Source: Gammaproteobacteria bacterium (GTDB lineage: Bacteria; Pseudomonadota; Gammaproteobacteria; Steroidobacterales; Woeseiaceae). Taken from it: a stretch of DNA of 5,681 nt. Shown here piece by piece: positions 1-5,681 of this stretch. The notes beneath the pieces are model-generated. The model saw only the letters and a list, made by a program, of their open reading frames with translations, was not told the DNA's origin and made no database searches. The translations under genes were made by a program, and so were the position numbers. Positions within the stretch are counted from its first letter, which is position 1; each line of letters opens with the position of its first letter. The stretch is from positions 1-5,681 of the forward strand of contig QNFK01000153.1 in NCBI GenBank assembly GCA_003645495.1. The letters are read 5' to 3'.

Positions 1-136
1 CGATGTGCTCGCCGATATCGACGAAGGAGTTGCCGGCATCTTCCGCCTGAGGAACGGGTGTATCTACAGTGGGTCCGCCGCAGGCAACGAGTAGAGAACT
101 ACATACCAGAGCGATGGTTATGCCAATTGTTTTCAT
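1..136 (-). CDS. N-terminal part of a small lipoprotein, probable DUF4426 family (cut by window edge)
   Basis: The first 45 codons of a gene running off the left edge. The N-terminus is a bacterial lipoprotein signal: MKT, a hydrophobic stretch at about residues 4-17, then a lipobox L16-V17-A18-C19 followed by G20-G21. Cleavage before C19 and lipidation are therefore expected. Glycine at +2 (no aspartate) suggests sorting to the outer membrane. A short Pro/Asp-rich linker follows, and the last visible residues (SFVDIGEHI) resemble the start of the DUF4426 domain, which typically has Phe, Gly and a Val-His pair here. DUF4426 proteins of unknown function lie near yggT-yggU in Pseudomonas, which supports the call. 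The start is ATG at 136 with a G-rich Shine-Dalgarno-like GGGGGAT about 7 nt upstream. The lipoprotein signal is clear. The family assignment is an inference from about nine residues plus context. Confidence 0.6.
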   Translation of the reverse strand, partial: MKTIGITIALVCSSLLVACGGPTVDTPVPQAEDAGNSFVDIGEHI

Positions 137-178
137 GTTCTGCTATCCCCCGTGACCTGCAGATCTGTCTGTGTCCCG

Positions 179-184
179 ACTATA
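179..184 (-). promoter_or_regulatory. possible -10 element for the lipoprotein gene
   Basis: On the minus strand the 78-nt gap between yggU and the lipoprotein gene contains TATAGT, five of six matches to the sigma-70 -10 consensus. Transcription would start near 172, giving a leader of roughly 35 nt before the ATG at 136. No convincing -35 hexamer lies 16-18 nt upstream, so this is only a candidate internal promoter. Read-through from the upstream operon is equally possible. Confidence 0.25.
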
Positions 185-214
185 GCCCATTGGCGGCACC
201 AGTCCTACGCCATT

Positions 215-532
215 TTAGCTGCCGGGCCCAGGCGATCCCCCGCCAGGCACCACCTCACGAACCCAGTCAGGTACGACCTGCGGGCTATCGATCAGGAAGG
301 TCTTGTTGCGTCCCGTCGCGCCCTTCTTAAGCGCCACTCGGGACGGAGGAACTTTGAACGCCTTTGCCAGCTGTCTGATGACGTCTTTGTTGGCGTTGCC
401 GTCCGCTGGTGGTGCTGTCGTTTTTATTCGCAGGCGACCATCCTTGACGCCGACGATTTCGCTGCGACTGCCGCGTGGACTGACCCGAACGGCTATCAAT
501 AGTTTTTGGGTCACCGGCAATTCGCGATGCAT
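215..532 (-). CDS. yggU: YggU / DUF167 family protein
   Basis: A 105-aa protein of the DUF167 (YggU) family, close to the roughly 96-100 aa of E. coli YggU. These are small alpha/beta proteins with known NMR structures but no established biochemical role. Family landmarks in order: the N-terminal strand LIAVRVSPRGSRSEIVG (about 12-28), the hallmark TTAPPADGNANKDVIRQLAKAF (38-59) with the conserved APP-DG-AN core, then the strand and loop VALKKGATGRNKTFLI (66-81), where the G-x-x-G-R-x-K pattern is typical. The C-terminus has a short Gly/Pro/Ser tail (96-105) beyond the domain. ATG at 532 is the most upstream start, because an in-frame TAG lies two codons before it. Its ribosome binding site is weak, and GTG at residue 7 is a less likely alternative. 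It follows yggT by 45 nt. Confidence 0.9.
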   Translation of the reverse strand: MHRELPVTQKLLIAVRVSPRGSRSEIVGVKDGRLRIKTTAPPADGNANKDVIRQLAKAFKVPPSRVALKKGATGRNKTFLIDSPQVVPDWVREVVPGGGSPGPGS

Positions 533-549
533 CGCCTATACGAGAATCG

Positions 550-578
550 CATCCGAATTATTTCTCATCCGAATTATT
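550..578. repeat. 13-bp perfect direct repeat at the yggT 3' end
   Basis: CATCCGAATTATT occurs at 550-562 and again at 566-578, a tandem duplication with a 16-bp period. The second copy reaches the first base of the yggT stop codon (578-580), and the rest lies in the yggT-yggU gap. It looks like a local slippage duplication. No inverted symmetry or U-tract suggests a terminator. Confidence 0.7.
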
Positions 579-1126
579 CAAAAGGGAATGGGTTTGTATG
601 TCTGCAATATGATTATTGCGGCCTGCAAAAGAATGATGGCAAATATAGGCGAGATGTCGAGACCACCAATTGGCGGAATCATGCGGCGGAATGGTCGTAG
701 TACGGGCTCAGCCAGCGCATTCAACATTGCTGTAACCGGGCTGTAATTACCTGGTGCGACCCAGCTCAGAACAATCCTGATCAGGATGATGAAAAAGAGC
801 AGGTTCAGGCTGAGAATGATGAGCTCAAAAAAAGCGGTGACGGCGATCGGTACGAAGCCAACGCTGATGCCGCGAATTGACAGCAGAAAGACCACCAGGA
901 GGTACTCGATAGCCAACGCAACCAGGATAGTGGCAGTGTCCAGGCGTCCAACAGGAGGGAGAAGGCGGCGCAGCGGGGCGATCAGTGGCGATGTCAGTCG
1001 TAACACGCCCTGCGCCATAGGATTGCGAAAATCCACGTTGAACCAGGGCAGCCAGAAACGCAGCAGCAACAAGAGCAGGTAGAGCTGCGCTAACGTTTTG
1101 ACGATGAAATAGAGAGCTTGTGTCAT
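578..1126 (-). CDS. yggT: YggT family integral membrane protein (two YGGT repeats)
   Basis: A 182-aa inner-membrane protein, near the 188 aa of E. coli YggT. Two homologous YGGT units are visible. The first is a hydrophobic helix at about 5-28, a loop WFNVDFRNPMAQGVLRLTSP, the amphipathic RR-LPP segment (52-59) and a second helix at about 64-83. The second repeats this: a helix at about 95-120, the loop SWVAPGNYSP, LAEPVLRPFRRMIPPIGGLD (138-157) and a final helix at about 158-175. The EP-LRP-RR-PP-GG-D motif is the family hallmark. YggT/YlmG proteins have been linked to osmotic tolerance, cell division loci and nucleoid or chloroplast-nucleoid organisation, but the molecular role is unsettled. 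ATG at 1126 is preferred over an upstream ATG at 1240, which would add 38 basic residues and lie inside proC. It starts 14 nt after the proC stop, implying co-transcription. Confidence 0.93.
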   Translation of the reverse strand: MTQALYFIVKTLAQLYLLLLLLRFWLPWFNVDFRNPMAQGVLRLTSPLIAPLRRLLPPVGRLDTATILVALAIEYLLVVFLLSIRGISVGFVPIAVTAFFELIILSLNLLFFIILIRIVLSWVAPGNYSPVTAMLNALAEPVLRPFRRMIPPIGGLDISPIFAIILLQAAIIILQTYKPIPF

Positions 1127-1140
1127 ACGGATACTGTTCT

Positions 1141-1971
1141 TTATGCCGATCCGGCGTCTTTGGCCAATTCTGCGGCGCGTTTTTCTGCTGCGTCGATCGC
1201 TGCCGCTAAGATACCACGAACGTCTGCCGCATCGAGGCAATCAAAGGCAGCTGTCGTGGTGCCGCCAGGCGAGCGCACCCGCTCGATCAGAGACGACATC
1301 GATTCGGTTTCAGCTGCTGCCAGCGAGGTTGCGCCGCGTGCTGTCTCAACAGCCAGTGTTCGTGCAGTATTTTCGTCAATGCCATATTTCATTGCCGATT
1401 CGATCATCACGTCAATCAACAAATAGAAATACGATGGCCCCGTGCCGGATACTGCGGTTACAGCATCCATTTTACCCTCTGAATCGAGCCAGACAACCTG
1501 ACCAACGGCGCTCATGATTTTTTCTGCCATATCACGCCCGGTAGTGCTGGTGCGCTCGTTGGCAATCAGGGCCGAAATACCCTGGTCGATCAATGCAGGT
1601 TGATTCGGCATCACCCTCACGACGGACAAACCGCCACCCAGCCAGCTATCGATATCGTCGATTTTCGGACCGGCCGCGATCGACATGATCAGCGGTTTTG
1701 ATTTCTGGACAACGCTCGCCAGGTCCTCGCAAACTGCCTTGAGAATCTGCGGTTTTACCGCGAACAACAGCGTTTCTGCAGCCGCGGCGACAGTACTGTT
1801 GTTTTCCGTGACCATCGCGCCGTAAAGTTCCTTGCGCAAAAATTCGCACTGTTCGGCATTGGGTTCGGCGATCATAAGATCCGTTGCATGCATGCCGCCG
1901 CGCAACAAACCGCCGCCAATGGCGCGTGCCATATTTCCGCCACCGATAAGTCCTACTATCGTATCAATCAT
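1141..1971 (-). CDS. proC: pyrroline-5-carboxylate reductase
   Basis: A 276-aa enzyme for the last step of proline synthesis: NAD(P)H-dependent reduction of 1-pyrroline-5-carboxylate to proline in the cytosol. E. coli ProC is 269 aa. The N-terminal Rossmann fold carries GLIGGGNMARAI (7-18), with FAVKPQ (70-75) and SIAAG (97-101) lining the cofactor pocket. The helical C-terminal dimerisation and substrate domain has DAVTAVSGTGPSYFYLLID (169-187) and the P5CR signature around SPGGTTTAAFDCLD (234-247). Two positions differ from the usual motifs: MPNQPA (121-126) has Gln where Thr is common, and Arg233 precedes SPGG where Thr or Cys is common. Neither obviously disables the enzyme. ATG at 1971 has GGAGAA (1978-1983) 6 nt upstream. 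An overlapping ATG at 1975 reaches a stop after two codons. It lies 72 nt after yggS. Confidence 0.96.
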   Translation of the reverse strand: MIDTIVGLIGGGNMARAIGGGLLRGGMHATDLMIAEPNAEQCEFLRKELYGAMVTENNSTVAAAAETLLFAVKPQILKAVCEDLASVVQKSKPLIMSIAAGPKIDDIDSWLGGGLSVVRVMPNQPALIDQGISALIANERTSTTGRDMAEKIMSAVGQVVWLDSEGKMDAVTAVSGTGPSYFYLLIDVMIESAMKYGIDENTARTLAVETARGATSLAAAETESMSSLIERVRSPGGTTTAAFDCLDAADVRGILAAAIDAAEKRAAELAKDAGSA

Positions 1972-2043
1972 TCATTGTTCTCCGAACATTGCAGCACCAT
2001 CAGTTAAATTTCTGGCCCGCTCAATCAATGTTTGGGCTAACGC

Positions 2044-2724
2044 CTATCTCGCACCGAACAAGGCCGTACCGATGCGGACCATGGTCGCACCCTCGTGAAT
2101 CGCGGCAGCATAGTCTGCGGACATGCCCATGGAAAGCGTATCGAGTTCCAGGCCGGATGCCTGTAACGCTTTCGACATCGCATTCAGGGCCGCGAATGGC
2201 TTTCTTTGCTCGTCGAAGTCGTGCCGGATCGCCGGCAGGCACATCAGTCCGCGGAGGCGCAGTCGCGGCAACTCCGCTATAGCAGCTGCGAGATCTGGCA
2301 ATTCGGCGGGTGATACACCGGATTTTTTCTCCTCAGCGTCGACATTGACCTCAATACAGATGTTCAGGTCTGCCATGCTCTCGGGTCGCTGCTGGCTGAG
2401 CCGCCTGGCAATTTTCAGCCGATCGACTGTATGCACCCACTGGAAATTTTCGGCGACCGCTTTGGTTTTGTTGGCCTGCAGATGGCCGATAAAGTGCCAG
2501 GTCAGGTCGTCACGACCACACGCGGCAATCTTGCCAATGCCCTCCTGAACAAAATTCTCGCCAAAATCCCGCTGTCCGGCGGATGCTGCGGCCAGGATGG
2601 CCTCCAGCGGCTTTTTCTTGCTGACGGCGAGCAGACGTATATGGTCCGCAGGGCGCCCCGCATCTGCAGCAGCTTTCGCCAGCAAATCTTGGATTTTACG
2701 AAAGTTTTCCGTGACTCTTATCAC
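2044..2724 (-). CDS. yggS: YggS/PLPBP family pyridoxal-phosphate homeostasis protein
   Basis: A 226-aa single-domain TIM-barrel protein of the alanine-racemase N-terminal fold. It binds PLP without known catalysis and maintains vitamin B6 and amino-acid/keto-acid balance. The PLP lysine is K36 in LLAVSKKKP (31-39), the same position as in E. coli YggS. Other landmarks are DFGENFVQEG (53-62), WHFIGHLQANK (76-86), the RLRLRGLMCLPA strand (155-165) and the phosphate-binding region LSMGMSADYAAAI...ATMVRIGTALFGAR (197-226). The start is GTG at 2724: it has GGAG 6 nt upstream and gives the family-typical N-terminus. No in-frame ATG exists between the distant one at 2862, which lies inside pilT, and residue 117. 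It heads the leftward operon and is divergent from pilT. The protein ends at GAR, a little shorter than E. coli YggS. Confidence 0.95.
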   Translation of the reverse strand: MIRVTENFRKIQDLLAKAAADAGRPADHIRLLAVSKKKPLEAILAAASAGQRDFGENFVQEGIGKIAACGRDDLTWHFIGHLQANKTKAVAENFQWVHTVDRLKIARRLSQQRPESMADLNICIEVNVDAEEKKSGVSPAELPDLAAAIAELPRLRLRGLMCLPAIRHDFDEQRKPFAALNAMSKALQASGLELDTLSMGMSADYAAAIHEGATMVRIGTALFGAR

Positions 2725-2730
2725 GTTTTG

Positions 2731-2734
2731 CTCC
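2731..2734 (-). promoter_or_regulatory. ribosome binding site fixing the GTG start of yggS
   Basis: On the minus strand GGAG is followed by a 6-nt spacer and then the GTG at 2724. This is the only well-spaced Shine-Dalgarno and start pair near the expected YggS N-terminus, and it settles the start codon choice. Confidence 0.7.
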
Positions 2735-2745
2735 GGGTGCTTCGC

Positions 2746-2752
2746 TATACTA
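2746..2752. promoter_or_regulatory. candidate divergent -10 core between yggS and pilT
   Basis: TATACTA sits in the 86-nt gap between the divergent genes. On the plus strand TATACT (2746-2751) matches five of six -10 consensus bases and would start transcription near 2758, leaving a leader of about 53 nt before the pilT ATG. On the minus strand the overlapping TAGTAT (2747-2752) matches four of six and would start near 2740, just ahead of the yggS ribosome binding site. Neither direction has a good -35 hexamer, so an activator may be needed or the true promoter may lie elsewhere. Confidence 0.35.
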
Positions 2753-2810
2753 GGCAGCCATCGGGTCCGGGTTATGGTAAGTCGGACCAGCCAATTCCAG
2801 AGGGAGAAGT

Positions 2811-3851
2811 ATGGCAGTCGACGTTGCCCAGTTATTGTCGTTCGCGGTAAAAAATAACGCATCCGACCTGCACTTATCTGCGGGGGTCCCGCCCATGATT
2901 CGCGTGGATGGTGACATCAAACGCGTCAACATGCCGGCGGTAACCGCCAAAGACGTCAATAGCATGGTGTACGACATCATGAATGACAAGCAGCGCAAAG
3001 ACTACGAAGAGTTTCTGGAAACCGATTTCTCCTTTGAAATCCCAAAGTTGGCTCGTTTCCGCGTCAATGCGTTCAACCAAAACCGTGGCTCGGCCGCGGT
3101 ATTCAGAACGATTCCCTCGGAAATACTGACACTCGATGATCTGGGCGCGCCGGCTATTTTCAAGGATGTCTCGATGCATCCGCGTGGCATCGTGCTGGTA
3201 ACCGGGCCAACCGGTAGCGGCAAGTCGACCACGCTAGCGGCGATGGTCGATTACATTAATGACAACAAGCCCGATCACATCCTGACCATCGAGGATCCGA
3301 TCGAGTTCGTGCATGAAAGCAAGAAGTCCCTGATCAATCAGCGCGAAGTGCATCGGGATACTCTGGGATTCAACGAGGCGCTCAGATCGGCATTGCGCGA
3401 AGATCCTGACATTATCCTGGTTGGTGAGCTGCGTGACCTGGAAACGATTCGCCTCGCATTGACCGGTGCAGAAACCGGTCACCTTGTTTTCGGTACTTTA
3501 CATACGAGTTCTGCAGCGAAAACCATCGACCGTATTGTCGACGTATTTCCTGCTGCCGAAAAAGAAATGGTGCGCGCGATGTTGTCTGAATCGTTACGTG
3601 CCGTGATATCGCAGACGCTGCTGAAGAAAATCGGCGGCGGGCGAATCGCCGCACACGAGATCATGATCGGCACGCCTGCGATCAGAAACCTGATCCGCGA
3701 GGGCAAGATTGCGCAAATGTATTCGGCCATTCAGACCGGGCAGGGCCAGGGCATGATCACGCTTGATCAAAACCTGGCTGAACTGTTGTCCAAAGGCCTG
3801 ATCAACAAGGAAGAGGCCAGGTTCCGCGCCGTCAACAAAGAGAATTTCTAA
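2811..3851 (+). CDS. pilT: type IVa pilus retraction ATPase PilT
   Basis: A 346-aa hexameric ATPase that powers pilus depolymerisation at the inner-membrane platform, driving twitching motility and DNA uptake retraction. P. aeruginosa PilT is 344 aa. The N-terminal PAS-like domain has ASDLHLSAGVPPMIRVDG (17-34), IMNDKQRKDYEEFLETDFSFE (56-76) and the arginine-bearing RFRVNAFNQNRG (82-93). The RecA-like domain has Walker A GPTGSGKST (132-140), Asp box ILTIEDPIEFVH (157-168), Walker B DPDIILVGELRD (198-209) with catalytic E206, and His box TGHLVFGTLHT (222-232). The C-terminal AIRNLIRE motif (290-297), required for retraction in studied PilTs, is intact. The Walker B region reads GELRD where Pseudomonas has GEMRD. 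ATG at 2811 has AGGGAG at 2801-2806. It is the first gene of the rightward ATPase cluster, divergent from yggS. Confidence 0.98.
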   Translation: MAVDVAQLLSFAVKNNASDLHLSAGVPPMIRVDGDIKRVNMPAVTAKDVNSMVYDIMNDKQRKDYEEFLETDFSFEIPKLARFRVNAFNQNRGSAAVFRTIPSEILTLDDLGAPAIFKDVSMHPRGIVLVTGPTGSGKSTTLAAMVDYINDNKPDHILTIEDPIEFVHESKKSLINQREVHRDTLGFNEALRSALREDPDIILVGELRDLETIRLALTGAETGHLVFGTLHTSSAAKTIDRIVDVFPAAEKEMVRAMLSESLRAVISQTLLKKIGGGRIAAHEIMIGTPAIRNLIREGKIAQMYSAIQTGQGQGMITLDQNLAELLSKGLINKEEARFRAVNKENF

Positions 3852-3894
3852 GGGGCGGCCGTAGTCCTGGCAGCCTGAGAGGAGAGAGAAGGAA

Positions 3895-5052
3895 ATGGAA
3901 CGCGAACAAGCAGTGCGATTGACGCAGAACCTGCTTAAGAAAATGGTCGAAAAGGAAGGCTCGGACCTTTTCATCACCTGTGGCTTCCCGCCCGCCATCA
4001 AGGTCGATGGCTCCGTACACAAAGCGACCGACACACCATTGACCGCTGACCAGTCTGCAATGATGGTGCGCTCGATCATGAATGACAAGCAGGTCAAGGA
4101 ATTCGACGCCACCAAGGAATGTAATTTCGCGATCGCACCGCAGGGCATCGGCCGATTCCGCGTCAGCGCGTTTATTCAACAAGGCATGGTCGGCGCCGTC
4201 TTGCGTACGATCACGACGGAAATACCGACGCTCGAAGGTTTGAATCTGCCACCCATACTGAAAGACGTGGTCATGAACAAGCGTGGCCTCGTCATCGTCG
4301 TTGGTGGCACTGGCTCCGGTAAGTCAACGACGCTTGCGGCGATGATCGGACATCGCAACAAACACTCCAAGGGCCACATCATCTCGATCGAGGATCCGGT
4401 CGAGTACGTACATCCACATGAGGGCTGCGTCATTACGCAGCGCGAAGTCGGCGTGGATACCGAGACCTGGCATGCGGCATTGAAAAACACCCTGCGACAG
4501 GCGCCGGACGTCATTATGATTGGCGAGATTCGCGACCGCGAGACGATGGAGTATGGCATCCAGTTTTCCGAGACCGGTCACCTGTGCCTCGCCACGCTAC
4601 ACGCGAACAGCGCCAACCAGGCGCTCGACCGGATAATCAACTTTTTCCCGGAGGAGCGGCGCACGCAGTTGCTCATGGACTTGTCCCTGAACACCAAGGC
4701 GTTCGTTTCGCAGCGCCTGGTTCCACGCGAGACCGGTATCGGTCGCATTGCAGCGATGGAAATAATGCTCAATTCGCCACTGATCGCCGACCTGATATTC
4801 AAGGGCGAGGTAGGGCACATCAAGGAGATCATGGCCAAGTCGACGCGTCTCGGCATGCAGACCTTTGACCAGGCGCTGTATACGCTCTACGAGGACGCCG
4901 ATATTTCATACGAGGAAGCGATGCGCAATGCCGATTCGAAGAACGAGCTCAGGCTGCGGATCAAGCTGGAGAGTAAACGCGAATCGTCGATTGCAGATCA
5001 GCAGTCCGAAAGCTTGCGAATTATGGAAGAAGACACGGCCAAAACTTACTAG
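3895..5052 (+). CDS. pilU: PilT-dependent retraction ATPase PilU
   Basis: A 385-aa PilU, matching the 382 aa of P. aeruginosa PilU. In studied species PilU is an accessory ATPase that acts with PilT to increase retraction force and cannot replace it in most settings. Visible elements are the N-terminal domain GSDLFITCGFPPAIKVDG (22-39), GRFRVSAFIQQG (86-97), Walker A GGTGSGKST (137-145), Asp box HIISIEDPVEYVH (161-173), Walker B APDVIMIGEIRD (203-214) with catalytic E211, and His box TGHLCLATLHANSANQALDRI (227-247). The PilU-specific C-terminus includes ADLIFKGEV (298-306), RLGMQTFDQALYTLYE (318-333) and a charged hydrophilic tail (about 350-385) missing from PilT. All catalytic motifs are intact. 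The gene starts 43 nt after pilT behind the purine-rich GAGGAG (3879-3884) and AAGGA (3889-3893). I see no terminator between them, so co-transcription with pilT is likely. Confidence 0.97.
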   Translation: MEREQAVRLTQNLLKKMVEKEGSDLFITCGFPPAIKVDGSVHKATDTPLTADQSAMMVRSIMNDKQVKEFDATKECNFAIAPQGIGRFRVSAFIQQGMVGAVLRTITTEIPTLEGLNLPPILKDVVMNKRGLVIVVGGTGSGKSTTLAAMIGHRNKHSKGHIISIEDPVEYVHPHEGCVITQREVGVDTETWHAALKNTLRQAPDVIMIGEIRDRETMEYGIQFSETGHLCLATLHANSANQALDRIINFFPEERRTQLLMDLSLNTKAFVSQRLVPRETGIGRIAAMEIMLNSPLIADLIFKGEVGHIKEIMAKSTRLGMQTFDQALYTLYEDADISYEEAMRNADSKNELRLRIKLESKRESSIADQQSESLRIMEEDTAKTY

Positions 5053-5097
5053 CGCGAATTCTTACGGATGTCAGCATTAAACGGATTTGAGTAACTA

Positions 5098-5681
5098 ATG
5101 AACGTAAAACCACTTTTCAAACTGATGGTCGAAAAAAAGGCGTCTGACCTTTTCTTCGCGCCGTTTGCACCAGCAAAGATCAAGATCGACGGCAAGATCA
5201 TGCCGGTTAACAAACTCGAAATGACACCGAAGATGGTAAAGCAGGCTGCCTTCGAATTGATGAATGAAGATCAGCTCGATCGGTTTGCCCGTGAACTGGA
5301 ACTTGATTTCGCTATCTCGGAACCAGGGTTGGGTCGTTTTCGCGTAAACGTTTTTCAGCAGCGCGGTAACGTCGCGATGGTTTTGCGTTACATCACAGCG
5401 GAGCTACCGACGCTTGACGAACTTGGCATGCCGGAGCAGATGAAAGAACTCGTCATGCTGCGTCGTGGACTGATACTGATGGTCGGCGCGACGGGTAGCG
5501 GTAAATCAACAACGCTCGCAGCGATGGTTAATCATCGCAACGAAAAGACGTCTTCGCATATCATTACGATCGAAGACCCGATCGAGTTTTTGCATCCGAA
5601 CAAGCAGTCAATAGTCAATCAGCGTGAGGTTGGACTGGATACCAAGTCGTACGGGCGAGCACTAAAAAGCGCCATGCGGGC
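5098..5681 (+). CDS. third PilT/PilU-family ATPase, PilU-like (3' end beyond window)
   Basis: The first 194 codons of a third tandem PilT/PilU-type ATPase, truncated only by the window edge. The N-terminal domain has VEKKASDLFF (11-20), KIKIDGK (27-33), ELELDFAISEPGLGRFRVNVFQQRG (66-90) and YITAELPTLDELG (98-110). The nucleotide domain has Walker A GATGSGKST (130-138) and Asp box HIITIEDPIEFLH (154-166), then QREVGLDT (175-182). Walker B and the His box lie beyond the edge. It groups with PilU over PilT by shared HRN after Walker A, HP after the Asp box and REVG-DT, where PilT has REVHRDT. The loop before KIKIDG reads APFAPA in place of the usual G-x-PP. ATG at 5098 is the first possible start, since an in-frame TAA lies two codons upstream, and it aligns with the PilU N-terminus. 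The ribosome site is weak (GAG, 6 nt spacing). It follows pilU by 45 nt. It may be a specialised PilU (a 'pilU2'), but its role is unknown. Confidence 0.93.
   Translation, partial: MNVKPLFKLMVEKKASDLFFAPFAPAKIKIDGKIMPVNKLEMTPKMVKQAAFELMNEDQLDRFARELELDFAISEPGLGRFRVNVFQQRGNVAMVLRYITAELPTLDELGMPEQMKELVMLRRGLILMVGATGSGKSTTLAAMVNHRNEKTSSHIITIEDPIEFLHPNKQSIVNQREVGLDTKSYGRALKSAMR

Noticed and set aside
160..167. CAGATCTG palindrome in the yggU-lipoprotein gap
   Set aside because: It is only 8 bp with no flanking symmetry or U-tract, too short to call an operator or terminator.
303..746. 147-aa plus-strand open frame over yggU and the yggT 3' end
   Set aside because: It overlaps two recognised genes on the opposite strand, and its translation has no domain or plausible composition.
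1127..1240. Extended start for yggT at 1240
   Set aside because: The added 38 residues are Arg-rich shadow sequence inside proC. The ATG at 1126 gives the family length and N-terminal helix.
1972..2043. Possible promoter in the yggS-proC gap (TTGATT with a TAACTG or TTTAAC downstream)
   Set aside because: The -10 matches are poor or the spacing is wrong. Operon read-through explains proC expression adequately.
2725..2810. Sigma-54 promoter for pilT or yggS
   Set aside because: A TGGC near TAGC exists on the minus strand, but the spacing and the -12 element do not fit the GG-N10-GC pattern.
2725..2862. Extended ATG start for yggS at 2862 (46 extra residues)
   Set aside because: It would run into the pilT coding region and ribosome site. 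The extra residues resemble nothing in the family, and the GTG at 2724 has a well-placed GGAG and puts the PLP lysine at position 36.
3461..3480. Perfect 7-bp inverted repeat with 6-nt loop inside pilT
   Set aside because: It lies mid-gene in the conserved LTGAETGH coding stretch with no U-tract, so it is explained by coding constraint.
3594..4148. 184-aa minus-strand open frame across the pilT-pilU junction
   Set aside because: It is antisense to two certain genes, has no recognisable domain and no ribosome site, and arises from their codon use.

Overview
The window looks like a chromosomal segment of a gammaproteobacterium. The gene order pilU-pilT, then divergent yggS-proC-yggT-yggU, is the arrangement known from Pseudomonas and relatives. 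The PilT and PilU proteins are close to the Pseudomonas type over most of their length. Base composition is moderate by eye (not counted) and even across the window. I see no IS element, tRNA, rRNA, CRISPR array or phage gene. The genus cannot be named from this sequence.

Left half (1-2724, minus strand): a co-directional run read from right to left. yggS (PLP-binding homeostasis protein) is followed by proC (pyrroline-5-carboxylate reductase), yggT (two-repeat membrane protein) and yggU (DUF167). Last comes the first 45 codons of a small lipoprotein, probably a DUF4426 family member, cut by the left edge. Gaps are 72, 14, 45 and 78 nt, which fits one operon, possibly with an internal promoter before the lipoprotein. 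The metX-metW pair that I recall lying between yggU and the DUF4426 gene in Pseudomonas is absent.

Centre (2725-2810): an 86-nt divergent intergenic region. Its near-symmetric TATACTA core could serve as a -10 element for both yggS (minus) and pilT (plus).

Right half (2811-5681, plus strand): three consecutive genes for PilT/PilU-type hexameric ATPases of type IVa pilus retraction. They are pilT (346 aa, canonical), pilU (385 aa, canonical) and a third PilU-like paralogue whose first 194 codons are visible before the right edge. Spacers are 43 and 45 nt with no terminator, so they are likely co-transcribed. The extra tandem ATPase is the most noteworthy item. PilT and PilU are known to cooperate in pilus depolymerisation, and a third subunit type could alter retraction force, processivity or regulation. 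The rest of the window is conserved housekeeping sequence, and I found no clear evidence of an undescribed system beyond this expansion.
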